From Candidatus Methylomirabilota bacterium (GTDB lineage: Bacteria > Methylomirabilota > Methylomirabilia > Rokubacteriales > CSP1-6): a stretch of 64,000 nucleotides of DNA. Shown in pieces: positions 9,051 to 17,293 of this stretch (its first letter is position 1; each line of letters begins with the position of its first letter). The notes beneath the pieces were generated by a model. The model did not search any database and had not been told where the DNA came from. It was given only the letters and a program-made list of their open reading frames with translations. The position numbers were made by a program, and so were the translations under genes. Where the stretch lies: NCBI GenBank assembly GCA_035315345.1, contig DATFYA010000109.1, positions 1 to 64,000 of the forward strand. Direction: 5' to 3'.

Positions 9051-10193
9051 CTACCGGACCGACTCGAACCTGCCCTGGCGCACGACCAGCACCACCGGCT
9101 GGCGGACCGCGTCGCCGTGCTCGTCGAAGGTGGTGGCGCCGGTCACCGGGGCCTTGTAGTCCTTCACCCTGGCCAGGCAGTCGCGCATCCGCTCGCGGTC
9201 CTTCTCGAGGTCGTCGGGCTTGCCGCTGAGCCCGCTCTTCTCGGCGCAGCTCCGCACGATGTCGAGGGTGTCGTACATGAGGGCGGCCGCGTTGCTGGGC
9301 GGGGTGGGGGAGCGCTTCTTGTAATCGGCCACCCAGCGGGCCACCGCCGGATCCGGGTTGTCGGTCCAGAAGTCGTTGACGGTCATGACTCCCTCGGCGG
9401 CGGGGCCGGCCAGCTCGATGAAGCGCGGGTCCATCACCCCGAGCCCGGCCACGATGGGCTGGGTCATACCCTGCTTGCGCACCTCGCGCACCACGTTGGC
9501 GCCCTCGTTGTAGAGCGCGGCCACGACCACCCCGTCCGGATTGAGGCTCTTGGCCTTGGTGACCTGAGCCGAGTAGTCGATGTCGCCAGTCTGAAACGAA
9601 ATGGAGTCGAGCACGGTGATGCCGCGGCTCTTCAGCGCGGCGGGCAGCACCACGCTGCCGTCCGACTTCGAGACCGCGTCCTTGGTGTCGAGCAAGATCA
9701 CGACCTTCTTCACCCCCGGGTTGGCGGCGAGCCAGCGATCGATCAGGGCGCCGTCGAGCTTGTCGGAGGTCAGCGCGTTGCGGAAGGCCCAGGGCCGGTT
9801 GGCCGCCGCGATGCCGGGCTTGGCCGAGGTCGGGGTGATGATCGGCGTCTTGCCCTGGACCGCGACCGGGAAGGTCACCTCGGACTCGCCGCTGAAGAGC
9901 GGCCCCACGATCGCCAGCACCTGGTCGCTGCCGATCAGCTTGCGGGTGAGGTTGATCGCGTCCGTGTTCTCGCCGCGGGTGTCATAGATGACGAGCTTCA
10001 GCGCCTCGCCCTTGTCCTGGAACATCCTGATCGCCACCTGCTGGTGGGCCCCGTAGGAGGCCCCCTTGCCCGACAGCGGCATCAGCACCCCGATCTTGGG
10101 CTGGGCGACGGCCGCCACCGCCGAGCCCAGGAGGGCGACGGCGGTGCCGAACGTCAGTACGACGAGTGCGATCGTCTTGCGATGCGACGCCAT
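9051..10193 (-). CDS. livK: Periplasmic branched-chain-type substrate-binding protein LivK-like
   Basis: This is the periplasmic binding protein of the HAAT importer. I place the start at ATG 10193 (MASHRKTIALVVLTFG...), giving 380 aa, because AGGAGG lies 7 bases upstream and a clean signal peptide ending near AVAQP follows. An ATG at 10229 would add 12 residues without a ribosome site. The mature part shows the type-1 periplasmic fold (KIGVLMPLSGKGASYG, LVIYDTRGENTDAINLTRKL, IVGPLFSGES, TPIITPTSAKPG, ALMYDTLDIVRSC). It lies 32 bp after the regulator gene. It determines what the operon imports; the pocket residues cannot be read reliably by eye. Confidence 0.94.
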   Translation of the reverse strand: MASHRKTIALVVLTFGTAVALLGSAVAAVAQPKIGVLMPLSGKGASYGAHQQVAIRMFQDKGEALKLVIYDTRGENTDAINLTRKLIGSDQVLAIVGPLFSGESEVTFPVAVQGKTPIITPTSAKPGIAAANRPWAFRNALTSDKLDGALIDRWLAANPGVKKVVILLDTKDAVSKSDGSVVLPAALKSRGITVLDSISFQTGDIDYSAQVTKAKSLNPDGVVVAALYNEGANVVREVRKQGMTQPIVAGLGVMDPRFIELAGPAAEGVMTVNDFWTDNPDPAVARWVADYKKRSPTPPSNAAALMYDTLDIVRSCAEKSGLSGKPDDLEKDRERMRDCLARVKDYKAPVTGATTFDEHGDAVRQPVVLVVRQGRFESVR

Positions 10194-10225
10194 GCGTTCG
10201 TCCTCCTGGTGAGTGAGGTGCTCGA

Positions 10226-11002
10226 TCATCGACCGCGCGCTCGATGCGGCCGCGTCCGGCCCGGGCGGCGCCGCGGCCGCGCGGGCGGCGAGGGGGCCGC
10301 ACCGTCGACCCGCTCGACCTCGGCGGAGCGGAGGAAGTCGCTCTCGAGCTGCGAGAGATGCGCCTCCATCCAGACCGCGGCCTCCTTGCCGTCGTGCCGC
10401 GCCACCGCGTCGGCGATCTTGCCGTGGAAGAACCGGGCGAACGACCGCTGGACCGGGCCCGCGGTGCCGGCGGCGTGGCTCATGACCTCGGTGGCGAAGA
10501 AGTCGGGCAGGAATCCCTGGACGTAGGGGTTGCCGCTGGCCTGGGCCAGGGTCTGGTGGAAGAGCCGGTTGCTCTCCACGAAGGCTTCGGTCGAGTCGGG
10601 GTGCTCCTCCAGCATGCGGATGGTCTTGTGCAGCGTGTTCAGGTGGTCGTCGGTCGCCCGCTGCGCGGCCAGCTCGGCCACCTTCGGCTCGATGATGCGG
10701 CGGAATTCGAGGGAATGCTGGAAGCCGTGCCGCCCGAGGGGCTGGAGCGACGCGAACGAGTCGCGGGCGATCTCGGTGCAGTGGGGCGTGGTCACCACGC
10801 CGCCGGCGCGTCCGCGCCGCACCGTCACGAGCCCGAACAGCTCGAGGATCCGGACGGCCTCGCGCACCGAGGCCCGGCTCACCCGGAACTGCTGGGCGAG
10901 CGCGCGCTCGGTGGGCAGGCGCTCACCGGGAGCGATGCGCCCCTGCGCGATCGCGACGCGGAGGTCCTGGACGACGCCTTCGAAGATGCGGTGAGAGGTC
11001 AT
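10226..11002 (-). CDS. GntR/FadR-family (FCD) transcriptional regulator
   Basis: The 258-aa protein has an N-terminal winged helix-turn-helix of the GntR type (IAPGERLPTERALAQQF, RVSRASVREAVRILELFGLV) and a C-terminal all-helical FCD ligand-binding domain (ESNRLFHQTLAQASGNPYVQ). The Arg/Pro-rich tail of about 25 residues looks non-conserved. It is the first gene of the transport/catabolic operon, and two FadR-like operator palindromes sit at and just upstream of its start codon, so negative autoregulation relieved by the imported compound is likely. This is inferred from known FCD regulators; the ligand is unknown. Confidence 0.93.
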   Translation of the reverse strand: MTSHRIFEGVVQDLRVAIAQGRIAPGERLPTERALAQQFRVSRASVREAVRILELFGLVTVRRGRAGGVVTTPHCTEIARDSFASLQPLGRHGFQHSLEFRRIIEPKVAELAAQRATDDHLNTLHKTIRMLEEHPDSTEAFVESNRLFHQTLAQASGNPYVQGFLPDFFATEVMSHAAGTAGPVQRSFARFFHGKIADAVARHDGKEAAVWMEAHLSQLESDFLRSAEVERVDGAAPSPPARPRRRPGRTRPHRARGR

Positions 11003-11013
11003 TGGTCAGACCG
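11003..11013. promoter_or_regulatory. FadR-type operator, site 1
   Basis: The core TGGTCAGACC matches the TGGTC-N-GACC centre known for FadR-subfamily GntR regulators. It touches the ATG of the FCD regulator gene (start 11002), so bound protein would block initiation. Regulation is inferred, not shown. Confidence 0.65.
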
Positions 11014-11023
11014 ATTACTCTAC

Positions 11024-11034
11024 TGGCCCGACCA
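11024..11034. promoter_or_regulatory. FadR-type operator, site 2
   Basis: TGGCCCGACCA is a one-mismatch version of site 1. It is spaced 21 bp centre to centre from site 1, two helical turns, as expected for two dimers on one DNA face. It lies upstream of the regulator gene. Confidence 0.6.
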
Positions 11035-11107
11035 TTGTCAAGGCAGCGGCAGTCGCTCCATCAGCCGCGATGGAACCGCGGCGGTGGGCCCGAGATATGC
11101 GGGTCGT

Positions 11108-12655
11108 TCAATGCCGTTGCCGCCCTTCGTTCAGCAGCCAATCGATGACGGCGCCCGGGTCTTCGCTGCTCCGGGGGGCGGTGCGGACGGGCTCCGGCGG
11201 GTTCGGTGCGCTCGGGCGCTCCGCCGGCGCGGCGTCTCCGGGACGCGCGGTTGCCGGCTCGCGGCGCGCATCGACTCGCGGCGCGAGCGGCCTGGGCCGC
11301 GTCGTGGCCGGAGATGGCGCGGGCGGGGGAGTTTTCTCCTCGCCACGCGGGGCCGAGGACGGAGGAGCGCTGGTGACCGCGTCGGCGTGCGGCGGAGACG
11401 GCGTCTCGACGAGAGGACTCGCGACGGCCGGCGGGGCCGCGGGCGCCGATGGATTGGGGCGAGCCGGTGGACTCGCGGCGGGCGGCGGAGTGGCGATGGG
11501 CACCGTCGGGACCGGGGCGGCAGGCGTGCCGGAGTCGGCGGGCGCGAACGGGAACCACGGCAACGCCCAACGCGGATCGCGCGGCGCCAGGTAGGCCTGG
11601 GTCGCCCAGATCGCCAGCCCGAGCGCGACGATGAGTCCCCCGGCCATGAGGCTTGCCTTCCGCGCCGGTGCCCACCGGCCCACGACCGGACGGCGGTGCC
11701 GCCGCTTCGGCGGCCCTCCGGCGATCTCGGCTCGCAGGTCCTCGCACAGCGCCGCGAGATCCGGCCGCCGTTCGGGCTTGAGCTGAAGCGTCCGGGTGAC
11801 GATGCGCTCGAGACCCGGCGTGATGCCGGGCCGGCGCTTGGCGAGCCGCTCCAGATGGCCGCGACGAATGGGGGCGATGCCGGTTCGCGGGAACGAGCCG
11901 GCGAGCATCTCGTAGAGGATGGCGCCGAACGCGTAGACGTCGCCTCGCTCCGTCATCTCACCGTGGACCTGCTCGGGGGCGTCGTAGACCGTGTGAGTCG
12001 TGACGGCGCTGCCCTTGCGCTGTCGCAAGGCGGTCCATCGGGCGAGGATGCGGTCGATGCCGTACTGGGTCAGCAACACCGTCGGCCCGGGGCCCGTGAG
12101 CAGCACGTTGTCCGGCCGTAGTCCTCCGTGGACCAGGCCGCAGGCGTGGGCCCGCTGGAGGATCTCGGCGATCTTGACCGCGAGGGGGAGCGCGCGCTCG
12201 GGATGCAGTCCCCCGCTCCCGCGGATCGCCTCTCGCAGCGTGGTTCCCTCGTGGTGGGCCATGGCCAGGGCGACCCCGACGCCGCCCGCGCGCTCGCATT
12301 CCGAGAGCGTGGCGATGCCCGGGCACTGCTCGGAGACCCTCGCGGCGCGGGCCGCGAGGTGCCGGAGCGCGCCGACGAGATCACCGTCGGCTCCGCGGTC
12401 GCCGGTGAACACCCTGACCTCGACGAGGGCACCGGTCTGCCGGTCCCGGGCGAGGTAGAGGACGTCTCCGGGAGTGCCGCCGAGGGACTTGATCGGCTGG
12501 TAGCGGTGGCCGACGTCGGTGACGGATGGATAGGGCTTCGCGGGATCGGCCGCGGGGCCGCCGGCGCCGCCGGCGGTCACGTCAGTGTCGTTCGGTTCGT
12601 TGCGATCGTTGCCGTGCAGAACTGCCATCGTCGATGACCAGCGTCCTTGGATCAT
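11108..12655 (-). CDS. Membrane-anchored serine/threonine pseudokinase
   Basis: The 515-aa protein has a PknB-like kinase domain (about 50-315), a basic linker, one membrane helix (about 338-358, GGLIVALGLAIWATQAYL) and a Pro/Ala-rich extracytoplasmic tail ending in an Arg-rich segment. The fold is clear (RAHACGLVHGGLRPDNVLL, YDAPEQVHGEMTERGDVYAF, GAILYEMLAGSFP). All three catalytic elements are changed: the VAxK lysine is Arg81 (VEVRVF), HRD is HGG (176-178) and DFG is QYG (197-199). It is therefore probably a pseudokinase scaffold or sensor. The start is uncertain between ATG 12655 and ATG 12628. It lies 300 bp downstream of the unknown three-gene operon on the same strand. Confidence 0.88.
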   Translation of the reverse strand: MIQGRWSSTMAVLHGNDRNEPNDTDVTAGGAGGPAADPAKPYPSVTDVGHRYQPIKSLGGTPGDVLYLARDRQTGALVEVRVFTGDRGADGDLVGALRHLAARAARVSEQCPGIATLSECERAGGVGVALAMAHHEGTTLREAIRGSGGLHPERALPLAVKIAEILQRAHACGLVHGGLRPDNVLLTGPGPTVLLTQYGIDRILARWTALRQRKGSAVTTHTVYDAPEQVHGEMTERGDVYAFGAILYEMLAGSFPRTGIAPIRRGHLERLAKRRPGITPGLERIVTRTLQLKPERRPDLAALCEDLRAEIAGGPPKRRHRRPVVGRWAPARKASLMAGGLIVALGLAIWATQAYLAPRDPRWALPWFPFAPADSGTPAAPVPTVPIATPPPAASPPARPNPSAPAAPPAVASPLVETPSPPHADAVTSAPPSSAPRGEEKTPPPAPSPATTRPRPLAPRVDARREPATARPGDAAPAERPSAPNPPEPVRTAPRSSEDPGAVIDWLLNEGRQRH

Positions 12656-12954
12656 ACCGCCACCCGCGGGCGAACGACACGATTGCGTCGAGCGGTACGG
12701 AGGAGGCGGTGTGTCCGCTCAGCGGCGGCGCCGGGAGTTGTCTGGTCGCGTCAAAGGGGAAGACGGCTCGAGCGTCACGCCGGTGCGACCGCGCTCGCGA
12801 GCGACCGTAGGACGTGCGCGTGAGCGATTGGCGGGAAGTGTCATGACCGCGCAACCGGCGAGGAGCTGGCCAGCCGGCTGATCGTCGACGAGGTGGGCGA
12901 CGGACCGCGCCGAGGTGGCGCCTCGCGTAGGCGCCGGCGCGATCGCCCGCGAGC
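12656..12954. other. Non-coding gap between pseudokinase and three-gene operon
   Basis: No reading frame with a ribosome site or recognisable protein was found on either strand. No clear terminator stem was seen either. The gap presumably carries the pseudokinase promoter, but I could not identify -35/-10 elements. Confidence 0.5.
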
Positions 12955-13506
12955 CTAGGCGAGGGGGCGGGCCAGGCGGCTCTGCAGCACGCGGATCTCG
13001 CCGTCGCGCTCGTCGAAATCGAGGCCACGGAAGAGGCTCTCGTCGAAGTCCGGGTGCAGGAGCCGCTGGCACGTCGTGTACGCCTCGTCGCAGACGCGGT
13101 ACTCGTATTCGATCTCGAGCCCCGACTCGAGATCGGCGGGGATCACGGTCTCGTCGGTGAAGAGGGGCAGCACGTCCGTGACGACGAGATCGAGGAGCCC
13201 CGGCCACTCCCGGGGCTCGTGGGTCGTGATCAGAGCCCACAGCAGGTTCAAGAGAGACCGGCGCCACACGGCTCCCTGGAGCGCCAGCGCCTCGCCGATG
13301 GGCCGGAGGGCGGGCTCGTCGAACAGCGCGAGCATCGCGCGGGCGCGGGCGCCCGTGGCGGGTGAATCGTTGCGCATGATGTCGAGCAGGATGGCGGCCG
13401 CCTCGGGCCGGTCCTGGATCTGCGAGGTGAAGACGGGGCTCTGCTCGAAGTCCTCGATGCGGGAGTCCGCCAGGAGACCGCCGATCAGGGCCCGGTCGAT
13501 CGGCAC
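12955..13506 (-). CDS. Uncharacterised helical (HEAT-like?) protein
   Basis: The 183-aa product has no family I recognise. It starts with GTG at 13506, after GGAGCGG, and is the third gene of a tight operon (9-bp gap from the caspase-like gene). The middle is amphipathic-helical with HEAT-repeat character (ARAMLALFDEPALRPIGEAL, then RRSLLNLLWALITTHE). The acidic C-terminus has ESGLEIEYEYRVCDEAYTT and DESLFRGLDFDERDGEIRV. It has no signal peptide or membrane helix, so it is probably cytoplasmic. Position suggests that it works with, inhibits or is cleaved by the putative peptidase encoded upstream; this is inference. Confidence 0.75.
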   Translation of the reverse strand: MPIDRALIGGLLADSRIEDFEQSPVFTSQIQDRPEAAAILLDIMRNDSPATGARARAMLALFDEPALRPIGEALALQGAVWRRSLLNLLWALITTHEPREWPGLLDLVVTDVLPLFTDETVIPADLESGLEIEYEYRVCDEAYTTCQRLLHPDFDESLFRGLDFDERDGEIRVLQSRLARPLA

Positions 13507-13515
13507 CGGCCGCTC

Positions 13516-14433
13516 CTACAGGAGGAACTCGACATTGCCTGCGCCCGGATCGCCGTTCATCTCCTTCACGAACTTGCGCTTGCCTTTCCTGGTGAGCGGG
13601 TCGTGGCCGTCCATGAGGAGACGGAGGAAGATCGTGGTGGTGTCCCCCGGGCACACCTCGTGGGTCATGTAGAACGCGCACCGGGACTTCGCCTCGCGCT
13701 TCCGCCGCTTCAGGGCGCGGTAGAAGTGGACCTTGCTCGAGCACGAGTTCATGAACAGGAGCTTGCATTTGAGAGTGGCCGTCGCGAGATCTTTCGAGCC
13801 CACGTTGACGATCGTATGGAACTCGGTGTCCTTGTCGGTCGTGAACCAGAAGTCTCGCGTCTTCAGGGATTGCACGCCGCGGCCGTTGGTCTGGGACGCG
13901 ACCTTGGGGAAGCACTTGAGCAGTGACCGGCGGGCCCCCGCCGTCTGGCATCCGGCGCCCTTCCGCAACGCCCGGTCGAGGAGCCGCCGAACGTGGGCGG
14001 CGACGAAGAGATCGGCCTTGGGCTTGCCCTTGGCGATCTCGGCAGGATTGGTGCAGTGCTCGAAGATGTCCTCGATGCACGGGATCTCGATGGCGTCGTA
14101 ACCCATCCGGTAGTGGTCTTCCCAGGGATTGACCGGGAAGGCCTGCACGTCCGGACAATGGGACAGGCGCGCGGGGCCGAAGGCCGGCCCCTGGCCGAAT
14201 CGCGAGTGACCATTGTAGACCACGATGGCCTCGTCGAGATCGAGGGCCGCCGCGAACTCGGCTTTGGTGTACACGACGCGGATCTCGAAATCGAGACCCT
14301 TGGCCTTGTCCTGGAAGAGCCACACGTCCGGCTTCTTGACCTTGGCGCGGTCGTTCAGCAGCTTCACCGCCTTGGTGTTGTAGTGAAAGTCACGGATCTC
14401 GCAGCCGAAGGCGACGATGACGACCTGGCTCAT
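13516..14433 (-). CDS. Candidate caspase-like (clan CD) cysteine peptidase
   Basis: The 305-aa protein has no family I can name with certainty. A core strand leads into AIVVYNGHSRFGQGPAFGP, with His76 after Gly. A later hydrophobic strand leads into KLLFMNSCSSKVHFYRA, with Cys211. Next come CAFYMTHEVCPGDTTTIFLR and LLMDGHD. A 'strand-GH ... strand-xxxC-S' order is the layout of clan CD peptidases (caspase, CHAT, gingipain), so a His76/Cys211 dyad is proposed. The N-terminus MSQVVIVAFGCEIRDFHYNT resembles a first Rossmann-like strand. It has no signal peptide. The gene is the middle one of a three-gene operon (10-bp and 9-bp gaps). The caspase-like assignment is by motif order only. Confidence 0.6.
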   Translation of the reverse strand: MSQVVIVAFGCEIRDFHYNTKAVKLLNDRAKVKKPDVWLFQDKAKGLDFEIRVVYTKAEFAAALDLDEAIVVYNGHSRFGQGPAFGPARLSHCPDVQAFPVNPWEDHYRMGYDAIEIPCIEDIFEHCTNPAEIAKGKPKADLFVAAHVRRLLDRALRKGAGCQTAGARRSLLKCFPKVASQTNGRGVQSLKTRDFWFTTDKDTEFHTIVNVGSKDLATATLKCKLLFMNSCSSKVHFYRALKRRKREAKSRCAFYMTHEVCPGDTTTIFLRLLMDGHDPLTRKGKRKFVKEMNGDPGAGNVEFLL

Positions 14434-14443
14434 CGGCCACGGG

Positions 14444-16927
14444 CTAGCTGGTCACGACGGTCAGCTCGTCGTAGACGAAGCCGTCCGTGGGCATCGTCAC
14501 GTCGAATTCCTCGATCACGGGATAGACGCCTTCCGGCGTGGCCGGGTCGGCCGGGGCGCCCGGAGTGGAGTCGACCTTCACGTAATCGGCTCCGTTGAGG
14601 CCGAGCTTGCCCTCCCGCGCGCGGTAGGCCTCGATCTGGTCGAGCAGCTCCTTGAGCGGCCCCGCGCCGGTGTTGAAGCCAACGTCTCCCTCGACGTGGC
14701 GGGCCAGCCACTGGATGGCTTCTCGCTCGCGCCCGGGTCGCATGGGCGTACAGATTCGGACCCAGGGACTGTTCAGGAACTCGTTGCGCCGTCGATCGCC
14801 GTCGAGCTGGATGATCCACCCGAGGGAGCTGCCGAGCGGGGCGGGCTCGGATTCGGCGGTGATCTCGTAGGCGGGCCGGTCGAAGCCGACCTTGGACGCG
14901 TAGCGCGGCCGCCACCAGGAGGGGTGGTTGTAGACGAAGATGCCGTCGATGTCGAAGAACCGGTGGAACGATTCGATCTCGAGCGGGGTGGGCTCGGAGG
15001 GGCTGTCGCCGCGGCCGAACAGGTGGGAGACCATCCGGTTCATCACCTCGTACCGTTCTTCCTTGCGAAGGTCGTTGGCGGGCCGGGACTTGATCTTGCT
15101 GCGCTCGGTGATGAGAGTCTTCTGCTGCTCGAACTGCTTGTTCAGCTCCTCTTCCTGGAGCTTGTTGACCGCGTCCTGGCGGAGCTTCTCCCAGTCGTCC
15201 AGCACCGCCTGCGAGGGATCCCACGAATAGCTGTAGTTCACCTGCACGCTGGCCGCGTCGCCTTCCAGCACCGCGATGTAGGCCGTGAAGGTATTGGTGC
15301 CCGCGTCGTAGGTGGGCGGGCCGAGATCGACATCGTTGCGGGCCGAGGGGGCCGGATCGTCCTTCCCGCCGCCTTCGAGGTCGGAGATGGTGTCGATGCG
15401 CACCGCGGTCACGACGCGGTCGGGCCCGGGGTTCACGGGGATCGCGACGAAGTAGGTCTGCTTCTCGGCGTTCCAGCGCAGATCGGTCTGCACGGACCCG
15501 GTATCGGTGCCGCCCTTGGGCCGCGGGGGTACCCCGGGGGGAATCTCGGGCACCGCGATCGGCTCGGCCTCGCGAAAGTGCACGAATCGGCTGCGCGCGA
15601 GTCCCTCTCCGGGGTTCCTCAGGTAGAGCTGCCAGACCAGGCGCGGGCCCAGGTCCTGGACCTTCACCTTCACGCGCCGCAAGACGCGCCGGAGCCCGTA
15701 GCTGACCGGGTGCTCCGAGTCGTTCTTGATCACCCGCCGCGTGAGGTTGGTGGTGGTGACGTCCTCGATGTCGCGGGTCTTGATCGAGAACGTCTTGGTG
15801 ATCCGCTCCGACGCACGCTTGGTGACTTCCTTCAGGCGGCGCGTGGAGAGCTCCTGGCCACGCTGCGACGACACCGCGAAGCTCGCGCTCGCGGACGCGC
15901 CGAATTGAAAGACGGGCGTGCCGCCCGAGGCGGTCGCCGACATGGCCGCCGAGGTATCCTGCTGGATCATCGAGGAGACCTTGTCGGAGACCTCGTCGAG
16001 GTTCTTCTCCTCCGTCGCCGCCTCGCTCACGATCTCGAGGCCTTGCTCGAGCACCTCCTCGTGGATTTGCCGGCGCACGGTCTGGTACACGACCTCCAGG
16101 GTCTCGAGGGGCGCGATGGTGAACGCCTCCTCGAGGGGGCCCACACCTTCCTCGCCGTTGAAGTAGAGCTGACGGTAGTAGTGGGCGATGCCGATGGGTG
16201 AAAGCGCCTGCTCCAGGAAGGCGCCCGGCCAGAAGTGGGGGAAGACGACGTTGTCGATCGCGGTGACCTTGCCCATGACGTCCGCGAGAGACCCGCCCGG
16301 GTGGGCGACCCATTCCCGGGCGGCCGCCACCAGGTTGTTCTGAAGGCGATCGCGAACGTCGGCGAACTTGAAGCTCTTGTCGACCGAGCCGAGCCTCGCC
16401 CCCACGAGGGTGGGAATCGACTTGAGGACCTGTCCGACGGCCCCGGCGCGCGCCAGCGCCGATGACCATGCCCGGGCCGAAAACCTGACCTTGCCGCCGG
16501 CCTCCAGGCCGGCGCCGGCCGGGGATCTTTCGAACCCCGCCGGGTCGGACGCCGTCAGCCCGCGAAGGATCACCTGGTTGCCCGCGAGCACCGCGTCGGG
16601 ATAGCCGGGGACGTGAACCGGCGTGACGCCTTCCGAGCTGACCGGGTTCCCGGCCTGGTCCACGTAGGCGGTCGGCCGATCGACCCGCTTGAAATCGACG
16701 TCGATGTTCCGCGGTAGGCCCCGCCGAATGCTGGTAGAGAGCGAGATGGCGGTCGGGTGCGCCGGATCGAAATGAATCGCCTTGGCCTTGGAGTAGCGCC
16801 AGGCCAGGGTATTGGCAAGCACCCGCACATGATAGAGGGAGACCCACCGGAGAAAGATCAGCGGCTCATAGGCGGCCACGGTCATGGTGGCGTATGCTTC
16901 CGAGAACTTCTTGAGCTCAGTTGCCAT
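14444..16927 (-). CDS. Large uncharacterised 827-aa protein, first gene of the caspase-like operon
   Basis: The start is ATG 16927 after GGAGG. There is no signal peptide or clear membrane helix. The N-terminal third is mixed (LTASDPAGFE). A central Ala/Ser-rich segment (GASASASFAVSSQR) is followed by a basic helical stretch (RLKEVTKRASERITKTFS). Then comes a beta-rich part with GLRRVLRRVKVKVQDLGPRL and VWQLYLRNPGEGLARSRFVH, then a coiled-coil-like run (EEELNKQFEQQKTLITERSK). The C-terminal domain has FFDIDGIFVYNHPSWWRPRY and GWIIQLDGDRRRNEFLNSPW. Similar segments occur, as I remember, in long hypothetical proteins of other bacteria, but I cannot name a family. It is probably a structural or substrate partner of the downstream peptidase. 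Confidence 0.8.
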   Translation of the reverse strand: MATELKKFSEAYATMTVAAYEPLIFLRWVSLYHVRVLANTLAWRYSKAKAIHFDPAHPTAISLSTSIRRGLPRNIDVDFKRVDRPTAYVDQAGNPVSSEGVTPVHVPGYPDAVLAGNQVILRGLTASDPAGFERSPAGAGLEAGGKVRFSARAWSSALARAGAVGQVLKSIPTLVGARLGSVDKSFKFADVRDRLQNNLVAAAREWVAHPGGSLADVMGKVTAIDNVVFPHFWPGAFLEQALSPIGIAHYYRQLYFNGEEGVGPLEEAFTIAPLETLEVVYQTVRRQIHEEVLEQGLEIVSEAATEEKNLDEVSDKVSSMIQQDTSAAMSATASGGTPVFQFGASASASFAVSSQRGQELSTRRLKEVTKRASERITKTFSIKTRDIEDVTTTNLTRRVIKNDSEHPVSYGLRRVLRRVKVKVQDLGPRLVWQLYLRNPGEGLARSRFVHFREAEPIAVPEIPPGVPPRPKGGTDTGSVQTDLRWNAEKQTYFVAIPVNPGPDRVVTAVRIDTISDLEGGGKDDPAPSARNDVDLGPPTYDAGTNTFTAYIAVLEGDAASVQVNYSYSWDPSQAVLDDWEKLRQDAVNKLQEEELNKQFEQQKTLITERSKIKSRPANDLRKEERYEVMNRMVSHLFGRGDSPSEPTPLEIESFHRFFDIDGIFVYNHPSWWRPRYASKVGFDRPAYEITAESEPAPLGSSLGWIIQLDGDRRRNEFLNSPWVRICTPMRPGREREAIQWLARHVEGDVGFNTGAGPLKELLDQIEAYRAREGKLGLNGADYVKVDSTPGAPADPATPEGVYPVIEEFDVTMPTDGFVYDELTVVTS

Positions 16928-17277
16928 GGAAGACCTCCGATCCGTGAGGGGATCCTCTCCGTTTGCTGTCCGCGCCGGGGAACCCGAATGGAGGAGAATC
17001 GGTCGGGACGCGAGCTCCTGTCAAGGAGGACATGCCCTTACTCGGTCTCGTCGCTAGGGGGAGGCGTCCCGAACGAGCACCGGTAGCAGGCTCGCGGCCG
17101 TGATCCCGAGCGGCACCACGTAGCGCAGCAGGATCACCAGCGCGCGACCGGCGGGTTGGCTCAGCCCGAGCTGCTCCGTCACGTCGAGAAGAACCCGAGC
17201 CCGACCGCCGCGAGCGCGGAGCGTGTGTGGCTGCCGGTTCTATGACGCGAGCGTAGGGCACGAGCCCCGGTGGTCCG
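16928..17277. other. Gap with a short transporter-like 3' remnant
   Basis: No intact gene is seen. On the minus strand, 17182 to 17054 reads as a 42-residue tail beginning VTEQLGLSQPAGRALVILLR and followed by YVVPLGITAASLLPVL. This resembles the last membrane helix of a secondary transporter, but nothing upstream continues it. An imperfect palindrome at 17240-17256 resembles half of the ATGAC-N4-GTCAT sites described at 17278 and 20583. The segment looks like the scar of deleted genes. Confidence 0.4.
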
Positions 17278-17293
17278 CATGACCCAGGTCATG
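17278..17293. promoter_or_regulatory. ATGAC-N4-GTCAT palindrome, orphan copy
   Basis: CATGACCCAGGTCATG is a perfect palindrome with the ATGAC-N4-GTCAT form of a CRP/FNR-family dimer site. The same form recurs at 20583-20600, upstream of the small Cys-rich gene. No intact gene starts downstream here on either strand, so it may be the leftover promoter of a deleted minus-strand gene. Chance occurrence cannot be excluded. Confidence 0.4.

Noticed and set aside
12719-14323. A 534-codon minus-strand frame
   Set aside because: It is out of frame with the caspase-like and helical genes, which have better motifs and ribosome sites.
14417-16201. A 594-codon plus-strand frame
   Set aside because: It is antisense to the 827-aa gene and has low-complexity composition with no family resemblance.
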